Translations under genes and position numbers: made by a program
From: Bradyrhizobium campsiandrae
GTDB taxonomy: Bacteria > Pseudomonadota > Alphaproteobacteria > Rhizobiales > Xanthobacteraceae
Length of the DNA: 64,000 nt
Direction: 5' to 3'
NCBI RefSeq assembly: GCF_014529705.1
Contig: NZ_JAANIH010000008.1
Location: 1 to 64,000, forward strand
The notes under the pieces: generated by a model
Told to the model about the DNA's origin: nothing
The model's database searches: none
What the model saw: the letters and a program-made list of their open reading frames with translations, nothing else
Shown: in pieces, positions 27,421-36,550 of the stretch
How the letters are laid out: each line of letters starts with the position of its first letter
Position numbering within the stretch: position 1 is the stretch's first letter

Positions 27421-28569
27421 ATGGATCTCAATCTCAGTGACGAGCAACGGCTGCTGCGCGAGAGCGCGGAGCGTTTCGTGGCCGAAAGCTACGATGCCGA
27501 CCACCGCCGCAGGATGGCCAACGATCCGCTTGGCTTCAGCCCAGTGGTGTGGAAGCAGTTCGCCGAACTCGGCTGGCTGGCGCTCCCGATCCCGGAGCAG
27601 TTTGACGGGCTCGGTGGTGGCCCGGTCGAAATTGGCATTCTGATGGAAGCGTTCGGCCGAGGGCTGGTGTCGGAGCCCTATCTCGCGACAGTCGTGTTGG
27701 GCGCCGCGCTGATCGACAAATGCGGCAGCACGGCGCAGAGGCAGGCGAGCCTGCCCAAGATTGCGGATGGATCATTGAAGCTTGCCTTCGCGCATTCCGA
27801 GCGCGCGGCGCGGTTCGACCTCGGCAGGGTCGCGACATCAGCGACCAAGACGGCGCAAGGCTGGCGCCTCGCCGGCAGCAAGATGGCCGTGCTCGACGGC
27901 CATGCCGCCGACGAGATCATCGTCTCCGCACATCTTCATGATCATCGGGGGCCCTCGGGGCGGATTGGCCTGTTCCCTGTGCCAGCGACCGCGCCGGGCC
28001 TTTCGATCACCGACTATCAACGCCTCGGCGGCGGCCGCGGCTGCAACATCCAGCTATCCGACGTTCATCTGCCGGACGATGCCCTGCTCGGCGACGGCCA
28101 GGACGCGCTGCCGGCGATCGAATGGGCCGTCGATCGCGCCATGGCCGCGTTGGGGGCGGAAGCTGTCGGCATCATGCAGACGCTGCTCGACACGACGCTA
28201 GAGTATACCAAGATCAGAAAACAGTTTGGCCGATCGTTGTCCGCCAACCAAGTGATCCGCCATCGCCTGGCCGACATGGCGATCCAGGTCGACGAGGCGC
28301 GCTCGATGGCGCTCCGCGCGGCGCTGAAGGCCGATAGCGCGCCGGTCGAGCGCGCACGGGCCGCATCCGCTGCCAAGGCGAAGATCGGCAAATGCGCGCG
28401 CTTCGTCGGCGAGCAGTCGATCCAGCTTCACGGCGGCATGGGCGTGACCGAGGAGCTCGAGGTCGGCGCTTACTTCAAGCGCATCGTCGCTTTCGACACG
28501 CTGTTCGGCGGCAGCGCGCATCACTATGCCCGCCACGCCCAACTTGGCCGCGCCACTGCTTCAGCCTGA
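27421..28569 (+). CDS. Acyl-CoA dehydrogenase family protein (first of a pair)
   Basis: This 382-residue protein begins at ATG 27421, five bases after the hydratase stop and with CGGAG before it. It has the family layout: N-terminal helical domain, middle beta domain (SLKLAFAHSERAARFD, WRLAGSKMAVLDGHAADEIIVSA) and C-terminal helical domain (KIRKQFGRSLSANQVIRHRLADM, QSIQLHGGMGVTEE). No clear catalytic glutamate is seen near the C-terminal FGGSAHHYARH. With the gene that follows it may form a two-subunit enzyme, as with pimeloyl-CoA dehydrogenase. Confidence 0.9.
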   Translation: MDLNLSDEQRLLRESAERFVAESYDADHRRRMANDPLGFSPVVWKQFAELGWLALPIPEQFDGLGGGPVEIGILMEAFGRGLVSEPYLATVVLGAALIDKCGSTAQRQASLPKIADGSLKLAFAHSERAARFDLGRVATSATKTAQGWRLAGSKMAVLDGHAADEIIVSAHLHDHRGPSGRIGLFPVPATAPGLSITDYQRLGGGRGCNIQLSDVHLPDDALLGDGQDALPAIEWAVDRAMAALGAEAVGIMQTLLDTTLEYTKIRKQFGRSLSANQVIRHRLADMAIQVDEARSMALRAALKADSAPVERARAASAAKAKIGKCARFVGEQSIQLHGGMGVTEELEVGAYFKRIVAFDTLFGGSAHHYARHAQLGRATASA

Positions 28570-28581
28570 GAGGAGCGCTTC

Positions 28582-29778
28582 ATGGACCTGTCGTTCAATG
28601 CCGAAGAGCGGGCCTTCCAGAGCGAGGTGCGCAGCTTCATTGCCGACAATCTCACTGAGGAGATGAAGCGCGCCACCGCGCTGACGCCGTCGGTGTTCTC
28701 CGACCCCCCGATCGGCATGGCCTGGCAGCGCGCGCTGCACAGCCGCGGCTGGGGCGCGCCGGGCTGGCCGGTCGAACATGGCGGTCCCGACTGGACACCG
28801 GCGCAGCGCTGGATTTTTGAGAGCGAATGTGCGCGCGCCGGCGTACCCAATGTCAACGTGATGGGCGTGAAGATGGTCGGGCCCGTCATCATCGGTTTCG
28901 GCTCGCCAGAGCAGAAGAACTTTTACCTGCCCCGCATTCTCTCCGGCGAGGACTATTGGTGCCAGGGCTATTCCGAGCCGGGGTCGGGCTCCGACCTGTC
29001 CTCGTTGAAGACGCGCGCCGTACGCGACGGTGACGATTACATCATCAACGGCACCAAGATCTGGACCACGCATGCGCACCATGCCAATCGCATGTTCGCG
29101 CTGGTGCGCACCGGCGATGGCCCGCGGCAGCAGGACGGCATCAGCTTTATCCTGATCGACATGAAGACGCCGGGCATCACGACGCGCCCGATCCTCACCA
29201 TCGGCGGCGACCACGAGGTCAACCAGGTGTTCTTCGACGACGTGCGCGTGCCCGTCGCCAACCGCGTCGGCGAGGAAGGCAAGGGCTGGACTTACGGCAA
29301 ATATCTGCTCGAGTTCGAGCGTGGTTCCGGCATTGCATCCGCCAAGCTGCGCGAGGGGCTGCGCGCGATCACCGAGCTTGCGGAGTCCGATCTCACGGGT
29401 CGCGCGATCGACAGCTCCGACATCGCGACGCGCATCTCGGAGGTCGAGATCGACATCGACGCGCTTGAAATGACCGAGCTGCGCGTGCTCTCGGCGCTGC
29501 AGACCGGGCAGAATCCCGGCGCGGTGTCCTCGATCCTGAAGCTGCGTAACAGCGAGATCCGGCAGGCCGTGACGCGCCTCGGCGTCGACGTGATCGGCCA
29601 CGATGCGCTTGCCGTCGAGCCGATGCGCCCCCTCTACAAGCTCAACCACGAGCCGGCGCTGCCCGAGGACATGCTGACGGTGGTACCGGAATATCTCAAC
29701 GGCCGCGCCTACACCATCTTCGGCGGCACCTCGGAGATCCAGCGCGATATCATTGCGAAGATGATGCTGGGGATTTGA
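28582..29778 (+). CDS. Acyl-CoA dehydrogenase family protein (second of a pair)
   Basis: This 398-residue protein lies 12 bases after the first dehydrogenase with AGAGGAGCG before its ATG. It has the FAD-binding middle-domain motif WCQGYSEPGSGSDLSSLKTRA and DYIINGTKIWTTHAHHA, and the C-terminal RAYTIFGGTSEIQRDIIAK. A glutamate in LLEFERGSG (about 249) sits where the isovaleryl-CoA-type base lies. It likely carries the FAD site and chemistry of a pair made with the preceding gene product. Substrate is unknown. Confidence 0.92.
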   Translation: MDLSFNAEERAFQSEVRSFIADNLTEEMKRATALTPSVFSDPPIGMAWQRALHSRGWGAPGWPVEHGGPDWTPAQRWIFESECARAGVPNVNVMGVKMVGPVIIGFGSPEQKNFYLPRILSGEDYWCQGYSEPGSGSDLSSLKTRAVRDGDDYIINGTKIWTTHAHHANRMFALVRTGDGPRQQDGISFILIDMKTPGITTRPILTIGGDHEVNQVFFDDVRVPVANRVGEEGKGWTYGKYLLEFERGSGIASAKLREGLRAITELAESDLTGRAIDSSDIATRISEVEIDIDALEMTELRVLSALQTGQNPGAVSSILKLRNSEIRQAVTRLGVDVIGHDALAVEPMRPLYKLNHEPALPEDMLTVVPEYLNGRAYTIFGGTSEIQRDIIAKMMLGI

Positions 29779-29797
29779 AGCCTACGAGGCTCTCCTT

Positions 29798-29885
29798 CGT
29801 CATTGCGAGGAGCCCTTGCGACGAAGCAATCCAGAGTCCGGCCGCGGAGGAATTCCTGGATTGCTTCGCTGCGCTCGCAATGACG
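29798..29885. repeat. Nested palindromic repeat, family B, copy 1
   Basis: CGTCATTGCGAG with GAAGCAATCCAG on the left is matched by CTGGATTGCTTC with CTCGCAATGACG on the right. The left arm carries the longer insert GAGCCCTTGCGAC and the right arm the shorter GCTGCG. It lies between two convergent genes. A second copy in the opposite orientation is at 43190-43276. Confidence 0.9.
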
Positions 29886-29906
29886 CCGTGGTGACGGACG
29901 CGCCTC

Positions 29907-32231
29907 TCAGCCCGCCGCCCTCGCGTCCCTGATCGCCTTCCAGATCTTCTGCGGCGTCAGCGGCGTGGTGAGCTGGGTGATGCCGAGCTCGGCGAGCGCG
30001 TCCATCACGCCGTTGGTGACGCAGGGCGGGCCACCGATGGCGCCGGATTCGCCGCAGCCCTTGGCGCCGAGCGGATTGGTGCGGCAGGGCGCGGAATCGT
30101 CCAGCGTCACCAGGATCGGCGGCACGTCGTCGGCGCGCGGGATGCAGTAATCCTGGTAGCTCGCGGTGAGGAGCTGGCCGTCGGCGTCGTAGGCAACGCC
30201 TTCATAAAGCGCCTGGCCGATGCCTTGCGCGACGCCACCATGGATCTGGCCGGTGACCAGCATCGGATTCACGGCGACGCCGACATCGTCGACAGTGGTG
30301 TAGCGCACGACCTTGGAGACGCCGGTCTCCGGGTCGATCTCGACTTCGCAGATATGGGTGCCGTTCGGCCAGCTCGGCCCGTCGACTTCACCCTCGGAAT
30401 CGACGCTGAGCTTGGCGCCGCTCTCCTTCTCGGCGAGATCGAACAGGCTGATGCGGCGGTCGGTGCCGACCACCGTCAGCATGCCGCCCTGATACTCGAT
30501 GTCCTCGACCGACGTCTCCAGCACATTGGCCGCCTTCTCGCGCGCCTTCTGGATTAGGTCGTTGGAGGAGACCGCCACCGCCGTGCCGCCGACGAACAGC
30601 GAGCGCGAGCCGACGCTGCCAAAGCCCATGGCAAGATCCGTGTCGCCCTGCACGACGTCGATCTTGTCCATGGGAATCCCGAGCGTGTCGGAGATCATCT
30701 GGGTGTAGGTGGTCTGCAACCCCTGCCCCATCGCCATGGTGCCGGAATGCAGCACGACGCGCCCTTGAGAGGTCGCGTGCAGGCTGACTTTCTCGGTGTG
30801 GGCGCGGCCGCCGGTCCATTCGATGTAGGAGGTGAGGCCGCGGCCGTAGAGCAGTCCCTTCTTCTTCGCGGCCTTCTTGCGCGCGGCAAAACCGTCCCAG
30901 TCGGCAAGCTTCACGGCGCGATCGAGCATGTGCGCGAAGGCGCCGGAATCGTAGACTTGCCCGACGGCATTGGTGTAGGGCAGTTGACCCGGCTTGATGT
31001 AGTTTGCCTTCCGGATTGCGCGCGGATCCATGCCGATCTTGCGCGCAGCGGCGTCGAACAGGCGCTCGACGATGAAGACCGCCTCGGGGCGGCCCGCGCC
31101 GCGATAGGCACCGACCGGCGCGGTGTGGGTCATCACCGACTGCACCTCGAAATGCACCAGCGGCAGATCGTAGACGCCGGTCTGCACGAACGGTCCGAGC
31201 ACCAGCGGGATGATGTTTGCAGCGCCCGAAGAATACGCGCCGGTGCAACCGATCGACTTGACGCGATAGGCCAGCACCTTGCCTTTCTCGTCGAGCGCGA
31301 AGGACGCGGTCGACGTCAGATCACGGCCATGGGTGCCGCCGACGAACTCCTCGGTGCGATCGCCGCGCCAGCGGATCTTCTTGTTCAGCTTGGTCGCGAC
31401 ATAGGCGACGATGCCGTCTTCCGGATAGAGGTTGGTCTTCTGACCAAATCCGCCGCCGATGTCGCCGACCAGCACACGCACGCTGTCCTTCGGACGCTTC
31501 AGGACGGCTTCCGCCAGCACGTCGCGGGTCGAGGCCGGGGTCTGCGACTGCACATGCAGCAGGAGACGGCCGGTCGCCTTGTCGATCTCGGCAATGGTCG
31601 AGCGCGGCTCCATCGCGGAGGGCACCAGACGCTGGCTGACCAGATCGAGCTCGACGGTGTGTGCGGCCTTGGCGAAGGCCTCATCGACCTTGGCGGCATC
31701 GCCGTAGCTCATCGCACCGACGATGTTGTCAGGCGCGTCCGGCCAAACCACGGGCGCGCCGGGCTTCACGGCCTCGACCGGGTCGACCACCGCCGGCTGC
31801 ACATCATACTCGACCAGGATCGCTTCAGCTGCGCTCTGCGCCTCCGCGCGCGAGGACGCGACCACCGCCGCAACAGCCTCGCCGGTGTAGCGCACGACCT
31901 CATGCGCGAGCAGCCGGCGCGGCGGCACCGTCATCGGCTTGCCGTCCGGGCGCTTGAAGATGCTGAGTGTCGGAATGGTGCCGACGTCGTCCTTGATCAG
32001 ATCGGCGCCGGTATAGATCGCCGTGACGCCAGGCATCGTTGCGGCAGCGCTGGTATCGATCGAGACGATCTTTGCATGTGCATGCGGCGAACGCAGCACG
32101 TACAACCACAGCGCGCCATCCGCCGGTTTGTCGTCGATGAATTGCCCCTTCCCGGTGAGCAGCCGCTGGTCTTCCAAACGCTTGACGGGCTGGCCCGCTC
32201 CGAAACGCAAATTGCCGGGAAGAATGTTCAT
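29907..32231 (-). CDS. Xanthine-dehydrogenase-family molybdenum-binding subunit (CoxL form II-like)
   Basis: This protein of about 774 residues is the Mo-MCD-cofactor subunit of the xanthine oxidase family. Family motifs are VGDIGGGFGQKTNLYPED, the active-site loop AYRGAGR at about 375-381, GSVGSRSLFVGGTA, and the catalytic glutamate E728 in KGCGESGAIGG. AYRGAGR is the form II loop; true carbon monoxide dehydrogenases carry AYxCSFR, so CO oxidation is not expected. The iron-sulfur and FAD subunits usually encoded beside it are absent here. ATG 32231 has AGAGGA before it. Confidence 0.9.
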   Translation of the reverse strand: MNILPGNLRFGAGQPVKRLEDQRLLTGKGQFIDDKPADGALWLYVLRSPHAHAKIVSIDTSAAATMPGVTAIYTGADLIKDDVGTIPTLSIFKRPDGKPMTVPPRRLLAHEVVRYTGEAVAAVVASSRAEAQSAAEAILVEYDVQPAVVDPVEAVKPGAPVVWPDAPDNIVGAMSYGDAAKVDEAFAKAAHTVELDLVSQRLVPSAMEPRSTIAEIDKATGRLLLHVQSQTPASTRDVLAEAVLKRPKDSVRVLVGDIGGGFGQKTNLYPEDGIVAYVATKLNKKIRWRGDRTEEFVGGTHGRDLTSTASFALDEKGKVLAYRVKSIGCTGAYSSGAANIIPLVLGPFVQTGVYDLPLVHFEVQSVMTHTAPVGAYRGAGRPEAVFIVERLFDAAARKIGMDPRAIRKANYIKPGQLPYTNAVGQVYDSGAFAHMLDRAVKLADWDGFAARKKAAKKKGLLYGRGLTSYIEWTGGRAHTEKVSLHATSQGRVVLHSGTMAMGQGLQTTYTQMISDTLGIPMDKIDVVQGDTDLAMGFGSVGSRSLFVGGTAVAVSSNDLIQKAREKAANVLETSVEDIEYQGGMLTVVGTDRRISLFDLAEKESGAKLSVDSEGEVDGPSWPNGTHICEVEIDPETGVSKVVRYTTVDDVGVAVNPMLVTGQIHGGVAQGIGQALYEGVAYDADGQLLTASYQDYCIPRADDVPPILVTLDDSAPCRTNPLGAKGCGESGAIGGPPCVTNGVMDALAELGITQLTTPLTPQKIWKAIRDARAAG

Positions 32232-32344
32232 TCCGCTGGGTCCTCTAAGTCTCAAAGTGCGGCCGCCTTTTAGCGGATCGAGGCATGCGAGACCAGCCGC
32301 GGTTTTGGGCGGAAACGCCGCGAATTCGGCATACCGGGAGGGGC

Positions 32345-33220
32345 TCAGGCCAGCGCGTTCAACGCCGCTTCCACTGCCTTGCGTGCATCCGGCGTGAGCG
32401 GCGCCTGCGGCGGGACGGGATCGCCGACGTCATAGCCCTGGATCGAAAGGCCGGCCTTGATGCAGGCGGCGAGGTTGAAGCGGGCAAAAGCCTCGTTGAT
32501 ACGCCACAGCCGGCGCTGCAGCGCCATGGCGTCATCCCAGCGGCCGGCCTGGCAGAGGTCGTAAAGCGCAACGCTCTGGCGCGGAATGATGCAGGCGGGG
32601 CCCGCCATCCAGCCGAGGCCGCCGATCAGCATCACTGCGGCCGGAATGTGGGCGGAGGCCGAGAACACGCGCAGGGCATCGCCGCAGCGGTTCATGATCG
32701 AGAGCAGCCGCCCGGTGTTGGTCGAGGCGTCCTTGATGTAGCCGATACGCGGATGCTCGGCGAGGCGCGCGATGACATCGAGGGTCAGGTCGGAGCGCTG
32801 GAATTGCGGATTGGTGTAGATGACGACCGGAATGTCGACAGCGTCCGCAATGCTGCGGAAATAAGACTCGACCTGGGCGTCAGTGAGCGGGAAGTAGGCT
32901 TCGAGGATCGCCAGGATGCCGTCGGCACCGGCCTTTTGATAAGCCCGCGCCTGCGCCACCGCGTCGGCCGTCGAGGTCGAGGCAACGCCCGCCACCACGG
33001 GCACGCGGCCTTTCGCAGCCTCGATCGTGGTCTGCACGACCGCCATGCGCTGGGCGGCATTGAGATAGGCGAACTCGCCGGTCGAGCCGAGCGGCGTCAA
33101 CCCATGCACACCGGCGCCGATCAGATCGTCGCAGAGCCTTGCAAGGACCTCGGTCCGCACTGCTCCGTCAGCACCAAGGGGCGAGACCAGATAGGGGAAG
33201 ACGCCGCGAAAATCGGTCAT
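32345..33220 (-). CDS. DapA-family aldolase/lyase (dihydrodipicolinate synthase-like)
   Basis: This protein of about 291 residues is a TIM-barrel class I aldolase of the DapA/NanA family. It has GSTGEF (45-50) for carboxylate binding, the catalytic tyrosine Y135 in VVIYTNP and the Schiff-base lysine K163 in GYIKDAST. The substrate-recognition positions do not allow assignment to true DapA, KDG aldolase or another lyase. Genomic context (an oxidoreductase subunit and an outer-membrane protein) suggests catabolism rather than lysine synthesis. The frame is open to 33274, but [15 protein letters not shown] is the natural N-terminus. Confidence 0.88.
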   Translation of the reverse strand: MTDFRGVFPYLVSPLGADGAVRTEVLARLCDDLIGAGVHGLTPLGSTGEFAYLNAAQRMAVVQTTIEAAKGRVPVVAGVASTSTADAVAQARAYQKAGADGILAILEAYFPLTDAQVESYFRSIADAVDIPVVIYTNPQFQRSDLTLDVIARLAEHPRIGYIKDASTNTGRLLSIMNRCGDALRVFSASAHIPAAVMLIGGLGWMAGPACIIPRQSVALYDLCQAGRWDDAMALQRRLWRINEAFARFNLAACIKAGLSIQGYDVGDPVPPQAPLTPDARKAVEAALNALA

Positions 33221-33332
33221 GGCGGGAATAAATTCCGGGGAAGCTGAGTCCGGTCGAGCAGTCGGGCGGTCCACCGCGTGCTACCATGGGGTCGTATTGC
33301 CAGCAAGCGACCGGTCTTCGAAGAGCGTATCT

Positions 33333-34163
33333 GTGGTTTTGGGTATTGTCCTGCAGTGGCGGGTGTCGTTGCGTTGCGTCGGCCTCCTCGCCGTCGCAAT
33401 GTGTCCCGGCATGGCCGCTGCCGGTGAATGCCCCTCGCCGCAATCGGAGATCGCGACCGACCGCCCTGACGTCACCAATTCCAGCCTGGTGGTGCCCGCG
33501 GGCAGCATCCAGATCGAAAATGGGCTCAACACATCGGGCGAGAGCACGGCCAAGAGCTTTGACGGCAGCAACAGCCGTCTCCGTTTCGGTATCGCTCCCT
33601 GCTTCGAAGTGCTGGTGGACGTGCCAAGCTATGTCGGGCGTCTGGCCGGCACGATCGACACCGGTTTCACCAATGTCACCCCCGGCGTGAAGTGGCAGGT
33701 CAGCGGGCTGCCCGAGCCGGCCAACCTCTCGGTGGTGGCAGGCGTCGGCCTGCCGACCGGCACGCCCGCGATCTCAGGCGCAGGCTTGCAGCCCTATCTG
33801 CAAGTCCCCTGGTCCTACGAGCTCGGCGGCGGCTGGGGCATCAGCGGCATGTTCACGAGCTTCTTCCGGCCATCGGACCTCGCCAATCACCAGACCAGCG
33901 AGGCGACCTTCGTGATCGAACGGAAGGTCAGCGACAAGCTGGCGCTGTTCGCCGAATATGTCAGCGACACGCCGTCGCGCGGTGCTGGCACGGCGCTGCT
34001 CAATGTCGGCGGCGGCTATCTGTTGAACCGGACCGAGCAGATCGACTTCCATCTCGCCTTCGGTCTGAACAGGAATTCGCCGGACTACATCGTCGGTATC
34101 GGCTATTCCTACCGGTGGGACAATGTCATCGGCACGGCGGCGCGACCGCTGCTTCGGCATTGA
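33333..34163 (+). CDS. Outer-membrane-type beta-barrel protein of unknown substrate
   Basis: This protein of about 276 residues has an export signal (VSLRCVGLLAVAMCPGMAAAG) and a mature part of alternating beta strands, beginning SEIATDRPDVTNSS. That opening and regular strand pairs such as QIENGLN, FEVLVDVPSYVG and IDFHLAFGLNRNSPDYIVGIGYSYRW resemble the MetA-pathway phenol-degradation family of putative porins. The start is uncertain: GTG 33333 has GAAGAG eight bases before it, and the frame is open to 33219. The strand and position suggest its own promoter. Confidence 0.65.
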   Translation: MVLGIVLQWRVSLRCVGLLAVAMCPGMAAAGECPSPQSEIATDRPDVTNSSLVVPAGSIQIENGLNTSGESTAKSFDGSNSRLRFGIAPCFEVLVDVPSYVGRLAGTIDTGFTNVTPGVKWQVSGLPEPANLSVVAGVGLPTGTPAISGAGLQPYLQVPWSYELGGGWGISGMFTSFFRPSDLANHQTSEATFVIERKVSDKLALFAEYVSDTPSRGAGTALLNVGGGYLLNRTEQIDFHLAFGLNRNSPDYIVGIGYSYRWDNVIGTAARPLLRH

Positions 34164-34237
34164 CCAGTTCTTAAGGACGTTGCGCGCCGGCCATCGTGCC
34201 GCCCCCTGCACCTACCCCTTGTTAGGAAGTGGCGGCG

Positions 34238-35386
34238 ATGGTGCCGGCCATGCCGCACACTCTGTTGTCCAGGTTTCTGCATCCCGACCCGCGCATCCGG
34301 CGCGAGCTCGTCGACCTGCTGTACACCTCGCTGCCGCAGGTGTCCGCGATCGGCGGCACGTCAGTGACGGGCGCTGTGACGCTGGCCATCATGAACGGCG
34401 ATATCGGCTACGCCGTGATCTCGGCCTTCATCTTCATCACGGCCGCGGCCCGCATCTATTCCCTGTTCCTCTACAAGTCGCGTGCCGCCCACTTCTCCGA
34501 TGCCGACGTGATCCGTTGGGAACGGCTCTATGGCGCCGGCGCATCGGCCTTCGGCCTTGCGCTCGGCATGCTGTCGTACCGGGCGCTCCATATCGACGAT
34601 GCTCCCGGCGCCTGGATCGCATTCGGACTCGCGATGTCGTTCTGCGTCGGCATGGTCTCGCGCGCGGCGATCCGTCCCTGGATCATCCTGACGACTGCCG
34701 CGATCCTGCTCGCGCCAACCATCGCGGCCGGGCTGCTCCGGCCCGAACTGGCCTACAAGCTTGGCGCGGTGATGCTGGTGTTCTTCTGGCTGACCCTGCG
34801 CGAGGCTTCCAAGCACCTCAGCGCCGCCTTTGTCGAACGCCTCGAAGCCAAGTATCGGCTGGCGCGGCAAGCCACCCACGATTTCCTCACCGGACTGCCG
34901 AACCGGGCCGGATTTCTCCAGGCGCTGGCGGAGACGCGCGGCGACTTCGCCGTCATCGCCATCGATCTCGACGGCTTCAAGGCGGTCAACGACCGTCACG
35001 GCCATCACGCCGGCGACGATCTGCTGCGCCAGGTGGCGGCGCGGCTGTCATTCTGCATTGGCGATGTCGGGATCGCGGCACGCTTCGGCGGCGACGAGTT
35101 CATGATGCTCAAGCCGGTCGCCGCCGGCAAAGACGGCCGCGAGGAAGCGCTCGCGCTGGCGCGCCGAGCCATTCTCGACCTATCGATCCCATTCTTGCTG
35201 ACCGATATTCCGGTCTGCATCGGCGCGAGCGCTGGAATTCTCATCAGTGCTGGCGCTGCGACCGCCGGCGCGACGGCGCAGCTTCTCGAGCGGGTCGACC
35301 GCGCCCTCTACGCCGCGAAACGTGCCGGAGGCAGCCGCTGCGCGTGGGCGGATGAGGACATCGGCCCCGAACGCGCGGCGGGCTGA
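34238..35386 (+). CDS. Membrane-bound diguanylate cyclase (GGDEF)
   Basis: This protein of about 382 residues has five or six membrane segments in its first 200 residues and a GGDEF domain from about 215, introduced by THDFLTGLPNRAGFLQAL. The catalytic loop is intact (ARFGGDEFMML) and the substrate region HHAGDDLLRQVAARL is standard, so it should make cyclic-di-GMP. The usual inhibitory RxxD site is absent just before the catalytic loop (IGDVGIAARF), so product feedback may be weak. ATG 34238 has AGGA before it; a GTG at 34229 is possible. Confidence 0.9.
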   Translation: MVPAMPHTLLSRFLHPDPRIRRELVDLLYTSLPQVSAIGGTSVTGAVTLAIMNGDIGYAVISAFIFITAAARIYSLFLYKSRAAHFSDADVIRWERLYGAGASAFGLALGMLSYRALHIDDAPGAWIAFGLAMSFCVGMVSRAAIRPWIILTTAAILLAPTIAAGLLRPELAYKLGAVMLVFFWLTLREASKHLSAAFVERLEAKYRLARQATHDFLTGLPNRAGFLQALAETRGDFAVIAIDLDGFKAVNDRHGHHAGDDLLRQVAARLSFCIGDVGIAARFGGDEFMMLKPVAAGKDGREEALALARRAILDLSIPFLLTDIPVCIGASAGILISAGAATAGATAQLLERVDRALYAAKRAGGSRCAWADEDIGPERAAG

Positions 35387-35402
35387 AAGCTGCCGCGTTC
35401 GC

Positions 35403-36368
35403 TTACACCTTGAGCAACCGCACCCGCGTGCCCCAGGGATCGACCGCCTCGACACCGTCCGCCAGGGCCGTGACGTTCGCGCCGCCTTTGCGCAGGCGTT
35501 CTTCCTGCGCGGCGAGGATGTCCTGCTTTTCCGTCACCAGCGAAAACCAGGCGAGGCCCGTCGTGGTATCGTCGCGCTGGCCGGCGCCCTGGCTTTGCCA
35601 GACGTTCATGCCGAGATGGTGGTGGTAGCGCCCCGACGACAGGAACGCCGCGCCGTTGCGGCTGCGGGTCGGGTCGAGGCCGACAGCGCCGTGATAAAAA
35701 TTCTGCGCCTGGGCGAGATCGCCGACGCGCAAATGCATGTGGCCGACGCGCAGTCCGTCCGGCGCCCTGGCATAATCGGGAACGCGCGTATTGGTCAGCG
35801 ACAGCAGATCCGGAATGTTGAGCTCGTCGGTCGCCATCTTCACGCTGCCCTCGCTCCACTGCCATTGCGAGGGATCACGATCGGCATAGACCTCGATGCC
35901 GTTGCCTTCGGGATCGTCGAGATAGACGGACTCGCTGACGAGGTGATCGGCAAAGCCCGACAGCGGCACGCGGTGCGAGGCGGCGTGGACCAGCCAGCGC
36001 GCGAGGTCTTTTCGCGACGGCATGAGGAACGCTGTGTGATAGAGGCCGGCGGCGTTGCGCGGCTCGATCGCGGCCTCGGGACGGGCTTCCAGCACCAGCA
36101 GGGTGATACCGGCCGTGCCAAGCCTGGCGGCGGTCGCCGAACGCTCCATCACGGTGAGGCCGATGACATCGCGGTAATAATCCGCCACCTTGTCGAGGTT
36201 CTTCACCCGCAGCGTCACCATGCCGACCCGCATCGGCGTGCGGCTGGCATAGGTCGGCCCACCGCCTTGCGGATTGCCTTCGGCGCGCGCCGCACCGGCC
36301 GCGGCCATCGCGAGCGAGCTGGCACCGGCGAGTTGAAGCAGGGTACGGCGGGTCAGGTCGATGGTCAT
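35403..36368 (-). CDS. Tat-exported VOC/glyoxalase-fold protein, catechol-dioxygenase-like
   Basis: This 321-residue protein starts with a twin-arginine signal (TRRTLLQLAGASSLAMAAAG, near residues 6-25) and is followed by two vicinal-oxygen-chelate domains: residues about 45-160 (MRVGMVTLRVKNLDKVADYY, YLDDPEGNGIEVYAD) and 205-321 (GHMHLRVGDLAQAQNFYHG, YHHHLGMNVW). Its pattern resembles CatE-type extradiol dioxygenases. Metal ligands are probably among the His and Glu of both domains. An exported member of this family is unusual, and the physiological substrate is unknown. Confidence 0.82.
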   Translation of the reverse strand: MTIDLTRRTLLQLAGASSLAMAAAGAARAEGNPQGGGPTYASRTPMRVGMVTLRVKNLDKVADYYRDVIGLTVMERSATAARLGTAGITLLVLEARPEAAIEPRNAAGLYHTAFLMPSRKDLARWLVHAASHRVPLSGFADHLVSESVYLDDPEGNGIEVYADRDPSQWQWSEGSVKMATDELNIPDLLSLTNTRVPDYARAPDGLRVGHMHLRVGDLAQAQNFYHGAVGLDPTRSRNGAAFLSSGRYHHHLGMNVWQSQGAGQRDDTTTGLAWFSLVTEKQDILAAQEERLRKGGANVTALADGVEAVDPWGTRVRLLKV

Positions 36369-36550
36369 CGGGTCAGGGCTCGCTGCAAATCGTTTGAGGC
36401 CGTCAGGCGCAATTGGGAGATTGCTACACGTTCCCGTGAGGGGCTCCCAATCACATGTTCGTCGGCTGCGGCCTGGGGCTGACTGGCCACCCGGCCAGTT
36501 TCGCGAGCGTCCGCCAGGTACCAGATTGAGGCCAGCTTAAGGAGCCTTCC

